From: Pseudomonas rhizoryzae
Lineage (GTDB): Bacteria; Pseudomonadota; Gammaproteobacteria; Pseudomonadales; Pseudomonadaceae
Direction: 5' to 3'
NCBI RefSeq assembly: GCF_005250615.1
Contig: NZ_SULM01000009.1
Location: 213,881-277,880, forward strand
Length of the DNA: 64,000 nt
Both the position numbers and the translations under genes were made by a program. Shown piece by piece: positions 37,112-46,359 of this stretch; the stretch's first letter is position 1; each line of letters starts with the position of its first letter. The notes beneath the pieces were generated by a model, which was given only the letters and a program-made list of their open reading frames with translations, was not told the origin of the DNA and made no database searches.

Positions 37112-38008
37112 TCAGGGCGCCACCCTGCGGCCCGTACGCGTCGCCAGCAGCACCCCACCGATGGCGATGACCATGGCCACCCAGGCCAGCGGCGGCAGGG
37201 TCTCGCCCAGCAGCAGCCAGGCGCTCAGGGCGGCGCCCGGCGGGACGCAGAAGAACAGCGCGCTGACGCGTGCCGCCTCGCCGGCGCGGATCATCCATAC
37301 CAGCAGGCTGATGGCCAGCAGCGAATTGGCCAGGACCAGGTAGGCCAGGGCGCCAATGAAGGCCGGTGCCCAGTGCACCGGGGTGTGCTCGAACAGCAGC
37401 GCCACCGGCGCGCAGCAGACCAGGCCGACGCTGTATTGCACCAGGTTGTTGGTGACCGGATGCTGGGCTACGCCCAGGCGCTTTTCGTAGAGCACCGCGC
37501 TGGTCATGCCCAGCAGTGCGCCCACCGCCAGCAGGATGCCCAGGCCGGACTCCAAGGCGACGCTGGCCCGTGCCAGGATCACCCCGATGGCGCCCAGCAG
37601 GCCCAGCGCCAGCCCCAGCCATTGCAGCGGTGCCACCCGCTCGCCGACCAGCAGGGGCGCGCCCAGGGCGACCAGGATCGGCTGCAGCGAGGCCACCATG
37701 GCCACCACGTTGGCCGAGGCGCCCAGCACCAGGGCGCCATAGCTCATGCCGAAATAGACGCCCTGGATCAAGAAGCCGACCACGGCAAGATTCGCCCACT
37801 CCCGGCGCGTGCGCGGCAGTGGCGGGCGGAGGATGAGGAAGGCCACCAGCAGCACGCTGAAGGCCAGCGCATAGCGCATCGTCAGGATGGTGAACGGCGG
37901 CGCATAGGCGAGGCCCACCTTGGAGACGGCGAAGCCGGCGGACCAGAGGGCGAGGAAGACCAGCGGGATGAGGCGCAGCAGCCAGGGATTCAGCGGGGTG
38001 GACGACAT
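37112..38008 (-). CDS. EamA-domain (DMT superfamily) transporter
   Basis: A 298-residue membrane protein with ten predicted hydrophobic helices arranged as two EamA repeats. The N-terminal repeat includes FLALWSAGFAVSKVGLAYAPPF; the second starts around LGILLAVGALLGMTSAVLYEKRLG. The family exports or imports amino acids, nucleosides and other metabolites, but the substrate cannot be told. It ends three bases after paoC, convergent with it. A second, only distantly similar EamA gene lies just upstream on the same strand, 22 bases away, so the two could be cotranscribed. Confidence 0.88.
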   Translation of the reverse strand: MSSTPLNPWLLRLIPLVFLALWSAGFAVSKVGLAYAPPFTILTMRYALAFSVLLVAFLILRPPLPRTRREWANLAVVGFLIQGVYFGMSYGALVLGASANVVAMVASLQPILVALGAPLLVGERVAPLQWLGLALGLLGAIGVILARASVALESGLGILLAVGALLGMTSAVLYEKRLGVAQHPVTNNLVQYSVGLVCCAPVALLFEHTPVHWAPAFIGALAYLVLANSLLAISLLVWMIRAGEAARVSALFFCVPPGAALSAWLLLGETLPPLAWVAMVIAIGGVLLATRTGRRVAP

Positions 38009-38030
38009 CGGACTCTCGAAGCCAGGCGAA

Positions 38031-38933
38031 TCAGCGGGACGCCACTCGCGAGCGGGAAGGATAGCTGACGATCAGCAGACCGCTGAGCACCAGGGCAGCC
38101 CCCGTGAGGAAACCGGGGCCCGGTGTTTCGTGCAGCAGCCAGACGCCCATCAGCACGCCGAACAGCGGCGTCAGCAGGGTCAGCACGCCCAGCGGCGCAG
38201 CGCGATAGCGACTGAGTAGCACGAACCAGCCGAGCAGACTCGCCCCCGCGACGATGAACACCTGGAACGCCAGACTCGACCAGGCCAGGGAATCCAGCCC
38301 GGCCAGATCGAGCCGCTTGCCGAGCGGCAGGGCCAGGGCCAGCAGCACCACCCCGGTCACCCCGAGTTGATAGAACAGGGTGCGCAGCGGCGGCGCCTCG
38401 GCCAGGGCGCTGCGGCGGATCAGCACCGTGGTGGCGCCCCAGGCGGCACCGCCGACCAGGCCAATCAGATCACCCCGCCAGCTCGTCGCGCCGCTCGGCT
38501 GGCCGATCAGGAAGGCGCAGACCACCCCACTCGCGGCCAGGGCGATACCCAGCCACTGGCGCGACGACAGCCGCTCCCCCGGCACCAGCCAGTGCAGGCC
38601 GCAGGCGGCGAACAGCGGTGCGGTATAGATGAACACCACCATGTGCGCGGCGCTGGTGTATTTCAGGCCTACCGCCATGCAGAGGAATTCCAGGGCGAAC
38701 AGCGAACCGGCCAGCAGACCGGGCACCAGCGTCTGGTCCCGTCCCAGGCAGCGGATGCCGCGCCAGCGCGCCATGCCATAGAGCAGCCCGGCAGCCAGCA
38801 GCGAGCGCCAGCCGATCTGCAGCAGCGGATCCACCTGCTCGGCGATGGCCTTGATCGCGGTCTGCTGTAGCCCCCACACCAGGCAGAGCACCAGCATCAG
38901 CAACACCGCGGGGGCATCGAGTTCTTTACGCAT
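38031..38933 (-). CDS. EamA-domain (DMT superfamily) transporter
   Basis: A 300-residue protein with about ten membrane helices and two EamA domains; the start is MRKELDAPAVLLMLVLCLVWG. The second half contains LVGGAAWGATTVLIRR. The substrate is unknown. The ATG at 38933 gives a standard DMT N-terminus; an earlier in-frame start would overlap the promoter of the divergent LysR gene. That divergent LysR regulator (102 bases between the starts) is a likely controller of this gene and of the next EamA gene. Confidence 0.88.
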   Translation of the reverse strand: MRKELDAPAVLLMLVLCLVWGLQQTAIKAIAEQVDPLLQIGWRSLLAAGLLYGMARWRGIRCLGRDQTLVPGLLAGSLFALEFLCMAVGLKYTSAAHMVVFIYTAPLFAACGLHWLVPGERLSSRQWLGIALAASGVVCAFLIGQPSGATSWRGDLIGLVGGAAWGATTVLIRRSALAEAPPLRTLFYQLGVTGVVLLALALPLGKRLDLAGLDSLAWSSLAFQVFIVAGASLLGWFVLLSRYRAAPLGVLTLLTPLFGVLMGVWLLHETPGPGFLTGAALVLSGLLIVSYPSRSRVASR

Positions 38934-39034
38934 GAGCGCTGCTCCAGAAAATCCAACGCCCGCATGGTGAGGGTGGCTGAACTGGTCAGACAAACGATGT
39001 TTAATGGGCGTCAGGCTCAGGAAAACTAAGGCTC

Positions 39035-39991
39035 ATGACCACCGCCCTCCCCCTCAACGCCCTCCGTGCGTTCGCTGCCGCCGCCCGCCACCAGCACTTC
39101 GCCAAGGCGGCGGACGAGCTGCACGTCACCGCCGGGGCCATCAGCCGGCAGATCCGCCTGTTGGAGGAAGAGCTGGGCCAGACCCTGTTCGAGCGCCTGC
39201 CCCAGGGGGTACGTCTGACCGTGCAGGGGCGCGCCCTGGCCGCAGAGATCGCGCCCCACCTCGACGGCCTGACCCGCGCCGTGGCTCGGGCGCGGCTCAA
39301 GAGCAGCGTGCTGACCGTCAGCGCGCCGCCCACCTTCGGCCAGGAGTGGCTGTTGCCACGCCTGGAAGACTTCCAGCGCCAGCATCCCGATATCGAGGTC
39401 TTTCTCGACGCCTCCTCGGCCATCGTCCCCCTCGGCACCGAGGGCGGTGCCCAGGCGGCGATCCGCTATGGCCGCGGGGACTGGCAGGATGGCGAGACCC
39501 GGCTGCTGCTAAGGGAGTGGATCTTTCCGGTCTGCAGCCCGGCGCTGATCACCGCCCCGCTTGCCGAACCCGCGGCCTTGCTCGACTATCCGCTGCTGCA
39601 CGCCGAATGGCCGGGCGGCTGGCGGGCGGGTCGGCCCAGCAGCAGATTCAACGCCTGGCAGGACTGGTTCGCCAGCCAGCACGTCGAGCTCTCCGAGGGG
39701 CTGCGCGGACCGCGTTATTCGCTGAGCGGCATGGCCCTGCAACAGGCGGCGGCGGGCAAGGGCGTGGCGCTCGGCGGCTGCGTACTGGCCCAGCGGCTGC
39801 TGGCCAGCGGCGCCCTGGTCCGCCCGCTGCCGGACCGCTTCAATCAGCTCTCGCCCCAGGCCTACTTCTTGGTGTTGCCCAAGGGGCCGGTGGAGGCGCC
39901 GGTGCAGCGCTGGATCGCCTGGTTGCTGGAGCAGGTGCGTAGCTTCCGCGACACCCAGGGCGATCAGCAGGAGACCGGCGGTGCCTGGTGA
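39035..39991 (+). CDS. LysR-family transcriptional regulator, GcvA-like
   Basis: A 318-residue LysR regulator. The winged helix-turn-helix is LNALRAFAAAARHQHFAKAADELHVTAGAISRQI at residues 7-40. The effector domain begins about 90, with VSAPPTFGQEWLLPRL and a GVALGG segment, resembling the GcvA/AmpR branch. It is divergent from two EamA transporter genes, which it most likely controls. The target operator would be a T-N11-A motif in the 101-base spacer, not resolved by eye. Confidence 0.9.
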   Translation: MTTALPLNALRAFAAAARHQHFAKAADELHVTAGAISRQIRLLEEELGQTLFERLPQGVRLTVQGRALAAEIAPHLDGLTRAVARARLKSSVLTVSAPPTFGQEWLLPRLEDFQRQHPDIEVFLDASSAIVPLGTEGGAQAAIRYGRGDWQDGETRLLLREWIFPVCSPALITAPLAEPAALLDYPLLHAEWPGGWRAGRPSSRFNAWQDWFASQHVELSEGLRGPRYSLSGMALQQAAAGKGVALGGCVLAQRLLASGALVRPLPDRFNQLSPQAYFLVLPKGPVEAPVQRWIAWLLEQVRSFRDTQGDQQETGGAW

Positions 39992-40045
39992 GCGCCCGCT
40001 CTTTGCGGCAGTCTAGGACTACCGCCGCCGCTATCGCCATCCTCC

Positions 40046-40426
40046 ATGACCGCTTCTCACCTACCCGCCCTGCTCCTCGGCCTGCTGCTAGCGAGCGCTA
40101 CGTTCGCCGCTGACAAGACCCCGGTCGCCTGTGATCGGCAGGGTAACGACTCCCAGTTGGCCGCCTGCGCCGCCCTCGACCTGACCGCGGCCGAGACCCG
40201 CCTCGACGAGGCCTACGCCCGGCGGCTGGCGGCCACCCAACCCGCCCAGCGCGCCAATGTCGAACGCCTGCAAAAGCTTTGGCAGGACGACCGCGCCCCC
40301 CGTTGCGCCACCGCCACTCGCGGTTTCAGTGGCGCCATGCAGCAGCTGCAGTACCTGAGCTGTCTCAAGTCCATGACCCTGCTGCGCCTGGACGACCTGC
40401 AGCGCCAGCTGCCGCGGCACGACTGA
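40046..40426 (+). CDS. LprI-like (DUF1311) exported protein
   Basis: A 126-residue protein with a Sec signal peptide (cleavage after TFAA) and the LprI/DUF1311 pattern: VACDRQGNDSQLAACAALDLTAAETRLDEAY, with paired cysteines, then LQKLWQDDRAPRC and YLSCLKSMTLLRL. Four cysteines probably form two disulfides in the periplasm. Members include a lysozyme inhibitor of mycobacteria, but that activity has not been shown for pseudomonad homologues. Three more small genes follow on the same strand. Confidence 0.85.
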   Translation: MTASHLPALLLGLLLASATFAADKTPVACDRQGNDSQLAACAALDLTAAETRLDEAYARRLAATQPAQRANVERLQKLWQDDRAPRCATATRGFSGAMQQLQYLSCLKSMTLLRLDDLQRQLPRHD

Positions 40427-40496
40427 CGCTTCGTCGCCAGCGCTGCCGCCCCGCGCCAGAACTCACTATCATGGCGCCCCGCTGTTGGAGTTCACG

Positions 40497-41153
40497 ATGT
40501 ACGAGCGTTACCTGCCCCTGCTGGTCCTGGCCGGACTGGTGTTGCTCGGGGCATCCTGGTGGTGGCAACGCCGTCGTCAGGCCGCCTTTCCCTATCGTCA
40601 GGTCGAAGCCCTCTTCACCCCCGCCGAACAAGCCTTTCTCGCCGTGCTCGACGAAGCCGTGGGCGACGATTACCGGGTGTTCGGCAAGGTGCGCATCGCC
40701 GACGTGGTCCAGACCCTGCCGCTGCGTGATCGGCGCCGGTACCTGGTCGCGCAGAACCGCATCAATGCCAAGCACTTCGACTTCGCCATCTGCCGCCGCG
40801 ACGACCTTGCCGTGCACGCGGTGGTCGAACTCAACGACCGTTCGCACCTGCAACGCCACCGCCAGCAACGGGATCGCTTCGTCCGTTCGGTGTGCGAGGC
40901 GGCCCAGTTACGCCTGGTGGAGATCCCCGCCGCCGCACGCTATTCCGCCAGCGCCGTGCGAGAGGCCGTGTTCGGCGGTCGACGTCCGCGCCACCGGGCG
41001 GCCGCCGCCAGCCAGGCCCTGGCCCCGGAGTGCCCCGAATGCCAGGCGCCCATGGTCCGTCGCCGCGCCCGCAGCGGTCGCCACCAGGGCCGGGAATTCT
41101 GGGCCTGCTCGAATTATCCGGACTGCCGCGCCCTGCTCGACATCGACGACTGA
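40497..41153 (+). CDS. DUF2726 domain protein with C-terminal topoisomerase-type zinc finger
   Basis: A 218-residue protein: an N-terminal membrane helix (LPLLVLAGLVLLGASWWW), a DUF2726 domain at about 35-155 (FLAVLDEAVGDDYRVFGKVRIADV, HFDFAICRRDDLAVHAVVELND), and a zinc finger with CPECQAPMVRRRAR and FWACSNYPDCRALLDI like the topoisomerase I C4 finger. DUF2726 is related to nuclease-like folds; whether this protein cleaves nucleic acid is unknown. ATG at 40497 has TTGGAG six bases upstream and is chosen over a TTG at 40485. Confidence 0.88.
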   Translation: MYERYLPLLVLAGLVLLGASWWWQRRRQAAFPYRQVEALFTPAEQAFLAVLDEAVGDDYRVFGKVRIADVVQTLPLRDRRRYLVAQNRINAKHFDFAICRRDDLAVHAVVELNDRSHLQRHRQQRDRFVRSVCEAAQLRLVEIPAAARYSASAVREAVFGGRRPRHRAAAASQALAPECPECQAPMVRRRARSGRHQGREFWACSNYPDCRALLDIDD

Positions 41154-41167
41154 ACCGAGGCCTGCCC

Positions 41168-41500
41168 ATGCGCTACCCCATCACTCCGGACGGACGCTAC
41201 TTCGTGGTCAGGGGCCGGCTGTGGCGCTGCACCGATCCCACCTTGCCCAGCGACCGCCGCGCGGCACTGACTCACGAGCTGATGGAGGCCCGCCGCCAGG
41301 TGGGCACTGCCAAGCGCCAGGACGACGCGGCAGCCCTGCGTGCGGCCCGCGCTACGGTGGACGCCGCCAAGCGCGCCCTGGGCGAACGCGGACCGGTCTG
41401 GTGGACCGACGGCGCACCCGACTACAACCGCCATCTGGCGAAGAACACGCCCTACGCCGACTGGTATGGCCAACTCGACGCGGATGCCCAGGCTTCCTGA
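41168..41500 (+). CDS. Conserved hypothetical protein (110 aa)
   Basis: A 110-residue soluble protein opening MRYPITPDGRYFVVRGRLWRC. It has a long charged helix around HELMEARRQVGTAKRQDDAAALRAARATVDAAKRAL and a Trp/Tyr-rich tail (GPVWWTDGAPDYNRHLAKNTPYADWY). I recall similar proteins in many proteobacteria without known function. It begins 15 bases after the DUF2726 gene and ends 20 bases before a GNAT gene, so it is probably part of the same transcript. The reading frame stays open upstream, but that is a shadow of the preceding gene. Confidence 0.82.
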   Translation: MRYPITPDGRYFVVRGRLWRCTDPTLPSDRRAALTHELMEARRQVGTAKRQDDAAALRAARATVDAAKRALGERGPVWWTDGAPDYNRHLAKNTPYADWYGQLDADAQAS

Positions 41501-41520
41501 CCCGCGCCACGGGGCGTAAG

Positions 41521-42030
41521 GTGAAAGGTCACTTCCCGTTGCGAGCACCGCTCTTGCGTATCCGCCCTGCCGTCGTCACCGACCTTGCCGCTATCTGCAC
41601 CCTGGCTGAACAACTGGCCGAACACCACCACGAGCAGGCACCGGAGACCTTCGCCACGCCCTCGGGCGGCTGGCGCGACCAGGACTATTGGGCGGCGCAA
41701 CTGGAGCCCGAGGATGGCGTCCTGTTCGTCGCCGAGCAGCGCGACGAGCTAGTGGGCTTCGTCACCGCGCGCCTGTCCGATACCCGGGGGATTTCCTTCC
41801 TGCAACCCCTGGTCCTCTGCCGGATCGGTACCCTGGTGGTGGCCGCCAGCCACAGACGCCACGGCGTGGGCGCCCGCCTGCTGGCCCAGGTCGAGGCCTG
41901 GGCCAAGGCCAACGACGCCGACGAACTGCGCCTGGAAGTCATGGAATTCAACCGGGACGCCCAGGCCTTCTATGCGCGCCAGGACTTCCACGGCCAGTCG
42001 CGGATCCTGGCCAAGCCGTTGCGCGACTGA
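41521..42030 (+). CDS. GNAT family N-acetyltransferase
   Basis: A 169-residue acetyltransferase with GNAT hallmarks: LRIRPAVVTDLAAICTLAEQLAEHH at the start, CRIGTLVVAASHRRHGVGARLL (acetyl-CoA loop R-R-H-G-V-G), and LEVMEFNRDAQAFYARQDF. The acceptor is unknown. There is no ATG near the start; GTG at 41521 is used, and a TTG at 41554 right before the first strand is an alternative. It is the last gene before the copper cluster; a candidate CopR box begins 16 bases after its stop. Confidence 0.83.
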   Translation: MKGHFPLRAPLLRIRPAVVTDLAAICTLAEQLAEHHHEQAPETFATPSGGWRDQDYWAAQLEPEDGVLFVAEQRDELVGFVTARLSDTRGISFLQPLVLCRIGTLVVAASHRRHGVGARLLAQVEAWAKANDADELRLEVMEFNRDAQAFYARQDFHGQSRILAKPLRD

Positions 42031-42045
42031 GCCAGCCGGCCAACC

Positions 42046-42059
42046 TTACACAACTGTAA
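42046..42059. promoter_or_regulatory. Candidate CopR box before copA
   Basis: TTACACAACTGTAA is a perfect inverted repeat TTACA-N4-TGTAA, 92 bases upstream of the copA ATG. Symmetric TTAC/GTAA half sites resemble boxes reported for CopR/PcoR-type regulators, and the cluster encodes its own CopRS at 46360-48431. Confidence 0.6.
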
Positions 42060-42150
42060 TCGCACCCCCCGCCCCGCTATGCCAGAGTTGGCCCGGGTCG
42101 CCTAACCGAGCGCGACCGTCCTGCTCTCTCGTCATCTGGAATAGCGCGCC

Positions 42151-43866
42151 ATGCCTCGCCACCTGTCTCGTCGTACCTTCGTCAAGGGCCTGGCTGCCAC
42201 CGGCGCGCTCGGCGGCCTCGGCCTGTGGCGCGCACCGGCCTGGGCCACCCCTGGTCTCGACAGCTTGACCGGCACCCACGTCGAACTGGCCATCGACGAG
42301 TTGCCGGTCAACATCACCGGCACGCCGCGTACGGCCATGGCGATCAACGGCGGCCTGCCCGGTCCGCTGCTGCGCTTCAAGGAAGGCGATACCGTCACCC
42401 TGAGGGTGCGCAACCGGTTGACCGCCCCGACCTCCATCCACTGGCACGGCATCATCCTGCCACCCAACATGGACGGGGTGCCAGGCCTGAGCTTCGCCGG
42501 TATCGAACCCGGCGGCACCTATGTCTACCGCTTCACCCTCAAGCAGAACGGCACCTATTGGTATCACAGCCACTCGGGCTTCCAGGAACAGCAAGGGGTC
42601 TACGGTCCACTGGTCATCGAGGCCAAGGAACCCGAGCCCTTCCAGTACGACCGGGATCTGGTGCTGATGCTCACCGACTGGACCGACGAAGACCCGGCGG
42701 CGCTGATGCGTACCCTGAAGAAGCAGGCCGACTACTACAACTTCCACAAAAGAACGGTGGGCGATTTCATCGACGACGTGGCGCAGGACGGCTGGGCGGC
42801 GACCCTGGCCGACCGCAAGATGTGGGCGGAAATGAAGATGAATCCCACCGACATCGCCGACGTCAACGGTGCCACCTACACCTACCTGCTCAATGGCCAG
42901 GCGCCCGCGCGAAACTGGACCGGGCTGTTCCGCCCCGGCGAGAAATTGCGACTCCGCTTCATCAACGGCTCGGCCATGAGCTACTTCGATATCCGCATCC
43001 CCGGCCTGAAGATGACCGTGGTCGCGGCGGACGGTCTGTACGTCGAGCCGGTCGAGGTCGAGGAATTTCGCATCGCGGTGGCGGAGACCTACGACGTCAT
43101 CGTCGAGCCGGTGGCCGAGGCCTACACCGTCTTCGCCCAGGCCATGGATCGCACCGGCTATGCCCGCGGCACCCTGGCGGTGCGCGAGGGCCTGGTCGCC
43201 CCGGTTCCGCCGCTGGACCCACGGCCACTACTGACCATGGCCGACATGGGCATGGCGCACGGCGGTCATGGTGGTCATGGGATGGCGGCCATGGCGTCCG
43301 GCCACGAGGGTCATGGCCAGGCGGCGGGCGGCGGCATGCAGGTCCAGACCCATCCCGCCAGCGAGACCGACAATCCCCTGGTCGACATGCAGGCGATGAT
43401 GACCGCACCGAAGCTCGACGACCCCGGCATCGGCCTGCGCGACAACGGTCGCCGGGTGCTGACCTACGCCGACCTGCGCAGCCGCTTTGAAGATCCGGAC
43501 GGGCGCGAGCCGGGTCGTACTATCGAACTCCATCTCACCGGCCATATGGAGAAGTTCGCCTGGTCGTTCGACGGCATCAAGTTCTCCGATGCCGAGCCCC
43601 TGCGCCTCACCTATGGCGAAAGGGTGAGGATCGTGCTGGTGAACGACACCATGATGACCCACCCCATCCATCTGCACGGTCTCTGGAGCGATCTGGAAGA
43701 CGAGCACGGCAATTTCCAGGTGCGCAAGCACACCATCGACATGCCACCGGGCGCGCGCCGCAGCTATCGCGTTACCGCCGACGCCCTTGGGCGCTGGGCC
43801 TATCACTGTCACCTGCTCTATCACATGGAAATGGGCATGTTCCGCGAAGTCCGGGTGGAGGAATGA
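42151..43866 (+). CDS. copA: Multicopper oxidase CopA (copper resistance)
   Basis: A 571-residue periplasmic multicopper oxidase that oxidises Cu(I) and binds excess copper. A Tat signal is present ([19 protein letters not shown]). Copper ligands: HWHG (His97, His99), WYHSHSG (His139, His141), HPIHLHG, and [12 protein letters not shown] (His552 to Met563). A Met/His-rich loop between the second and third cupredoxin domains (about 365-405, with repeated [16 protein letters not shown]) is likely a Cu(I) store. CopA of other pseudomonads is of comparable size. It is first in a copABCD-copRS cluster and ends four bases before copB. Confidence 0.97.
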   Translation: MPRHLSRRTFVKGLAATGALGGLGLWRAPAWATPGLDSLTGTHVELAIDELPVNITGTPRTAMAINGGLPGPLLRFKEGDTVTLRVRNRLTAPTSIHWHGIILPPNMDGVPGLSFAGIEPGGTYVYRFTLKQNGTYWYHSHSGFQEQQGVYGPLVIEAKEPEPFQYDRDLVLMLTDWTDEDPAALMRTLKKQADYYNFHKRTVGDFIDDVAQDGWAATLADRKMWAEMKMNPTDIADVNGATYTYLLNGQAPARNWTGLFRPGEKLRLRFINGSAMSYFDIRIPGLKMTVVAADGLYVEPVEVEEFRIAVAETYDVIVEPVAEAYTVFAQAMDRTGYARGTLAVREGLVAPVPPLDPRPLLTMADMGMAHGGHGGHGMAAMASGHEGHGQAAGGGMQVQTHPASETDNPLVDMQAMMTAPKLDDPGIGLRDNGRRVLTYADLRSRFEDPDGREPGRTIELHLTGHMEKFAWSFDGIKFSDAEPLRLTYGERVRIVLVNDTMMTHPIHLHGLWSDLEDEHGNFQVRKHTIDMPPGARRSYRVTADALGRWAYHCHLLYHMEMGMFREVRVEE

Positions 43867-43870
43867 AGCC

Positions 43871-44962
43871 ATGAGCAGCCATGTTCGCCTGCGCCGCCCG
43901 AGCCCGCTGATCGCTACCGCCCTGCTGGTGCTGTCCGGCAACGCCTTCGCCGTCGACGGCCAGGGCGGGATGCAGGGGATGGATCACTCCCAGATGCAAG
44001 GCATGGACCATTCCCAGATGCAGGGGATGGACCATTCCCAAATGCAGGGCATGGACCATTCCCAAATGCAGGGCATGGACCATTCCCAGATGCAGGGCAT
44101 GGATCACTCCCAGATGCAGGGCATGGATCACTCCCAGATGCAGGGCATGGATCACTCCCAGATGCAGGGCATGGATCACTCCCAGATGCAGGGCATGGAT
44201 CACTCCCAGATGCAGGGCATGGACCACGCCAAAGCCCCGGCGACCTTGCGTAGTCGCACGCCCATCCCGGCCCTTACCGATGCCGACCGGGCGGCGGTCT
44301 ACCAGGGTGGCCACGGGCACGCCGTGCACGACAAGGCCCTGAACAGTCTGCTGCTGGTCGACCGATTGGAATGGCAGGACGCCGCTGAAGGCAGCGCCCT
44401 GAATTGGGATCTCAAGGGCTGGGTCGGCGGCGACATCGACCGGCTATGGCTGCGCTCGGAAGGCGAGCGCAGCCGCGGCGTCACCGAATCGGCGGAAATC
44501 CAGGCGCTCTGGGGCCATGCCATCAGCCCCTGGTGGGACGTGGTGGGCGGGCTCCGCCAGGACTTCAAACCCGGTCCGGCGCAGACCTGGGCCGCCCTCG
44601 GCCTGCAGGGACTGGCGCTGTACAACTTCGAGACCGAAGCCACCGCCTTCCTCGGCGAAGGCGGCCAGACCGCGCTGCGTCTGAAAGGCGAATACGACCT
44701 CCTGCTGACCAATCGGCTGATCCTGCAGCCCTCCGTCGAGGTGGATCTCTATGGCCGGGACGATCCCCGCCGCGGCGTCGGCGCGGGGCTGGCGGAAACC
44801 GAAGTGGGCCTGCGCCTGCGCTACGAGATTCGCCGGGAATTCGCGCCCTATGTCGGTGTGACCTGGAATCGTAGCCACGGCGAGACCGCCCGGCTGGCCC
44901 GGGAGGAAGGCGCGGAACGCAGCGATACCCGCCTGGTGCTCGGCCTGCGTTTCTGGTTCTAA
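43871..44962 (+). CDS. copB: Copper resistance outer membrane protein CopB with octapeptide array
   Basis: A 363-residue outer-membrane protein. A signal peptide (cleavage after NAFA) is followed by an array of eleven octapeptides, MQGMDHSQ ten times and a final MQGMDHAK, which offer Met and His ligands for copper. The C-terminal two thirds is the CopB beta-barrel domain, with [38 protein letters not shown], and a terminal strand [11 protein letters not shown] ending in Phe, as required for outer-membrane assembly. P. syringae CopB has a shorter similar array. The ATG at 43871 gives a clean signal peptide. Confidence 0.96.
   Translation: MSSHVRLRRPSPLIATALLVLSGNAFAVDGQGGMQGMDHSQMQGMDHSQMQGMDHSQMQGMDHSQMQGMDHSQMQGMDHSQMQGMDHSQMQGMDHSQMQGMDHSQMQGMDHSQMQGMDHAKAPATLRSRTPIPALTDADRAAVYQGGHGHAVHDKALNSLLLVDRLEWQDAAEGSALNWDLKGWVGGDIDRLWLRSEGERSRGVTESAEIQALWGHAISPWWDVVGGLRQDFKPGPAQTWAALGLQGLALYNFETEATAFLGEGGQTALRLKGEYDLLLTNRLILQPSVEVDLYGRDDPRRGVGAGLAETEVGLRLRYEIRREFAPYVGVTWNRSHGETARLAREEGAERSDTRLVLGLRFWF
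43970..44233 (+). repeat. Eleven-unit 24-bp tandem repeat in copB
   Basis: Units start every 24 bases from 43970 to 44210. Units 6-10 are essentially identical (ATGCAGGGCATGGATCACTC form), units 4-5 share GACCATTCCCAAATG spellings, and unit 1 has GGGATG. The protein repeat is kept while silent differences mark blocks, showing stepwise expansion by slippage or recombination. Confidence 0.95.
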
Positions 44963-45007
44963 GGCTTACCTTCCTCTCGCTCGGCTCAACCCCTACAAGG
45001 AGTTTCC

Positions 45008-45385
45008 ATGTCCAATCCCCTGCTGCGGACGCTCGCCGTCCTCCTGCTGTCGGGCCTAGGTACCGCGGCGCTGGCCCATCCCAAGCTGCTCTCCGCCACC
45101 CCGGCCGACCGCAGCGAAGGGGCCGCCCCCACGCGTATCGAACTGCACTTCTCCGAGAACCTGGTCAGCCAGTTCTCTGGTGCCAAGCTCAGCATGACCG
45201 CCATGCCCGGCATGGAGCACCCGCCGATGCCGGTCAAGGCGACCGTCTCCGGTACCAGCGATCCCAAGGTCATGCTGATCACCCCCGCTACGCCCCTGGC
45301 GGAAGGCAGCTACCGGGTCGATTGGCGCGCCGTCTCGGCGGATACCCATCCGGTGACCGGTAGCCTGACCTTCAAGATCCGCTGA
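45008..45385 (+). CDS. copC: Periplasmic copper-binding protein CopC
   Basis: A 125-residue periplasmic copper chaperone. A signal peptide ends at ALA before HPKLLSATPAD, so the mature N-terminal His is the conserved Cu(II) ligand. Cu(I)-site residues lie in KLSMTAMPGMEHPPMPVKA, and the C-terminal RVDWRAVSADTHPVTGSLTF supplies the further His ligand. AAGGAG precedes the ATG. It is coupled tightly to copD, which starts one base after its stop, and CopC-CopD is thought to import copper. Confidence 0.95.
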   Translation: MSNPLLRTLAVLLLSGLGTAALAHPKLLSATPADRSEGAAPTRIELHFSENLVSQFSGAKLSMTAMPGMEHPPMPVKATVSGTSDPKVMLITPATPLAEGSYRVDWRAVSADTHPVTGSLTFKIR

Positions 45386-45386
45386 G

Positions 45387-46313
45387 GTGGCCGACCCCTG
45401 GAGCATCGCCCTCAGAGGAGGGTTGTACGCCGTCCTCATGGCACTGTTCGGGCTGGCCCTGTTCGGCCTCTATGGACTCGACCGCCCCGCGCGGCGGTCG
45501 GGCGTGGTCCTGCCGTTCACCCCGCTGCTGGCCGCCTGCGCCGGGCTCGCCCTGCCGCTCTCGGCGCTCGCCCTGCTGCAGCTGGCCTTCGTCCTGAGCG
45601 GGGCCAATGACTGGGCGGAGGCCTGGCCCCAGCTGCCGCTGGTGGCGACCCAGACCGACGCGGGCCTGGCCAGCCTGGTACGGTTGATAGCGCTGCTGGG
45701 TGTCTTGCTCACCTGCCTCGCCCATCGACGCGCGCCGAGCGCCAGCCTGCTGGGCATCGCGGTATTGGGCGCCACCGCCCTCGCCACCCTGGCCTGGGCG
45801 GGCCATGGCGTGATGGATGACGCCCCACGACACCTCTGGCACCTCGGCGCCACCCTCGTCCACCTCTGGGTGTCCGCCGGCTGGTTCGGCGCCCTGCTCG
45901 CCTTCGCCTGGCTACTGGTGCTCCAACCGCCGACAAGCGGAGGGGCGACGCGGCCGCTACTGCGCGCCCTGGCCGGCTTCGGCACGGCCGGCGCCGTTCT
46001 GGTGGTCCTGGCGGCGGCGACCGGTCTGGCCAAGTATCTATTCATCGTCGGCCCACGGCTGGCACCGCTGCTGGAGAGTCGCTATGGCACCCTGTTGCTT
46101 GGCAAGCTCGGCCTGTTCCTGGCCATGCTCGGCCTGGCGGCGCTCAATCGCTGGTGGCTGACGCCCGCCCTCAAGGCGGCGCTGGATAGCCGCGCGCCGG
46201 CAGGGGCGATCCGTCGGTTGCGGCTGAGCATCGGCCTCGAACTGGCGGCTGCTATGGTCATACTCGCGTTGGTCGCCTGGCTCGGCACGCTCGATCCGGA
46301 TGCCCCGAACTGA
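45387..46313 (+). CDS. copD: Copper resistance inner-membrane protein CopD
   Basis: A 308-residue inner-membrane protein with eight predicted helices, a member of the CopD family that works with CopC in copper uptake. Typical parts are [13 protein letters not shown] near the N-terminus, [30 protein letters not shown] with several His residues in a helix pair, and [22 protein letters not shown]. The start is GTG at 45387, one base after the copC stop, which implies translational coupling. The copR gene follows with 46 bases between. Confidence 0.93.
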   Translation: MADPWSIALRGGLYAVLMALFGLALFGLYGLDRPARRSGVVLPFTPLLAACAGLALPLSALALLQLAFVLSGANDWAEAWPQLPLVATQTDAGLASLVRLIALLGVLLTCLAHRRAPSASLLGIAVLGATALATLAWAGHGVMDDAPRHLWHLGATLVHLWVSAGWFGALLAFAWLLVLQPPTSGGATRPLLRALAGFGTAGAVLVVLAAATGLAKYLFIVGPRLAPLLESRYGTLLLGKLGLFLAMLGLAALNRWWLTPALKAALDSRAPAGAIRRLRLSIGLELAAAMVILALVAWLGTLDPDAPN

Positions 46314-46359
46314 TGCCATTCTCCTGTCCATCCCCTTCCTCCGTACCCCGAGGCTTTTC

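Noticed and set aside
40279..42030. A 583-codon plus-strand frame spanning three genes
   Set aside because: Only its last 169 codons are real (the GNAT gene); the rest runs out of frame through the LprI-like, DUF2726 and hypothetical genes, which have their own starts and families.
43970..44233. Regular short repeats that might look like a CRISPR array
   Set aside because: The 24-base units have no spacers, keep the reading frame and encode the CopB octapeptide; no cas gene is present.
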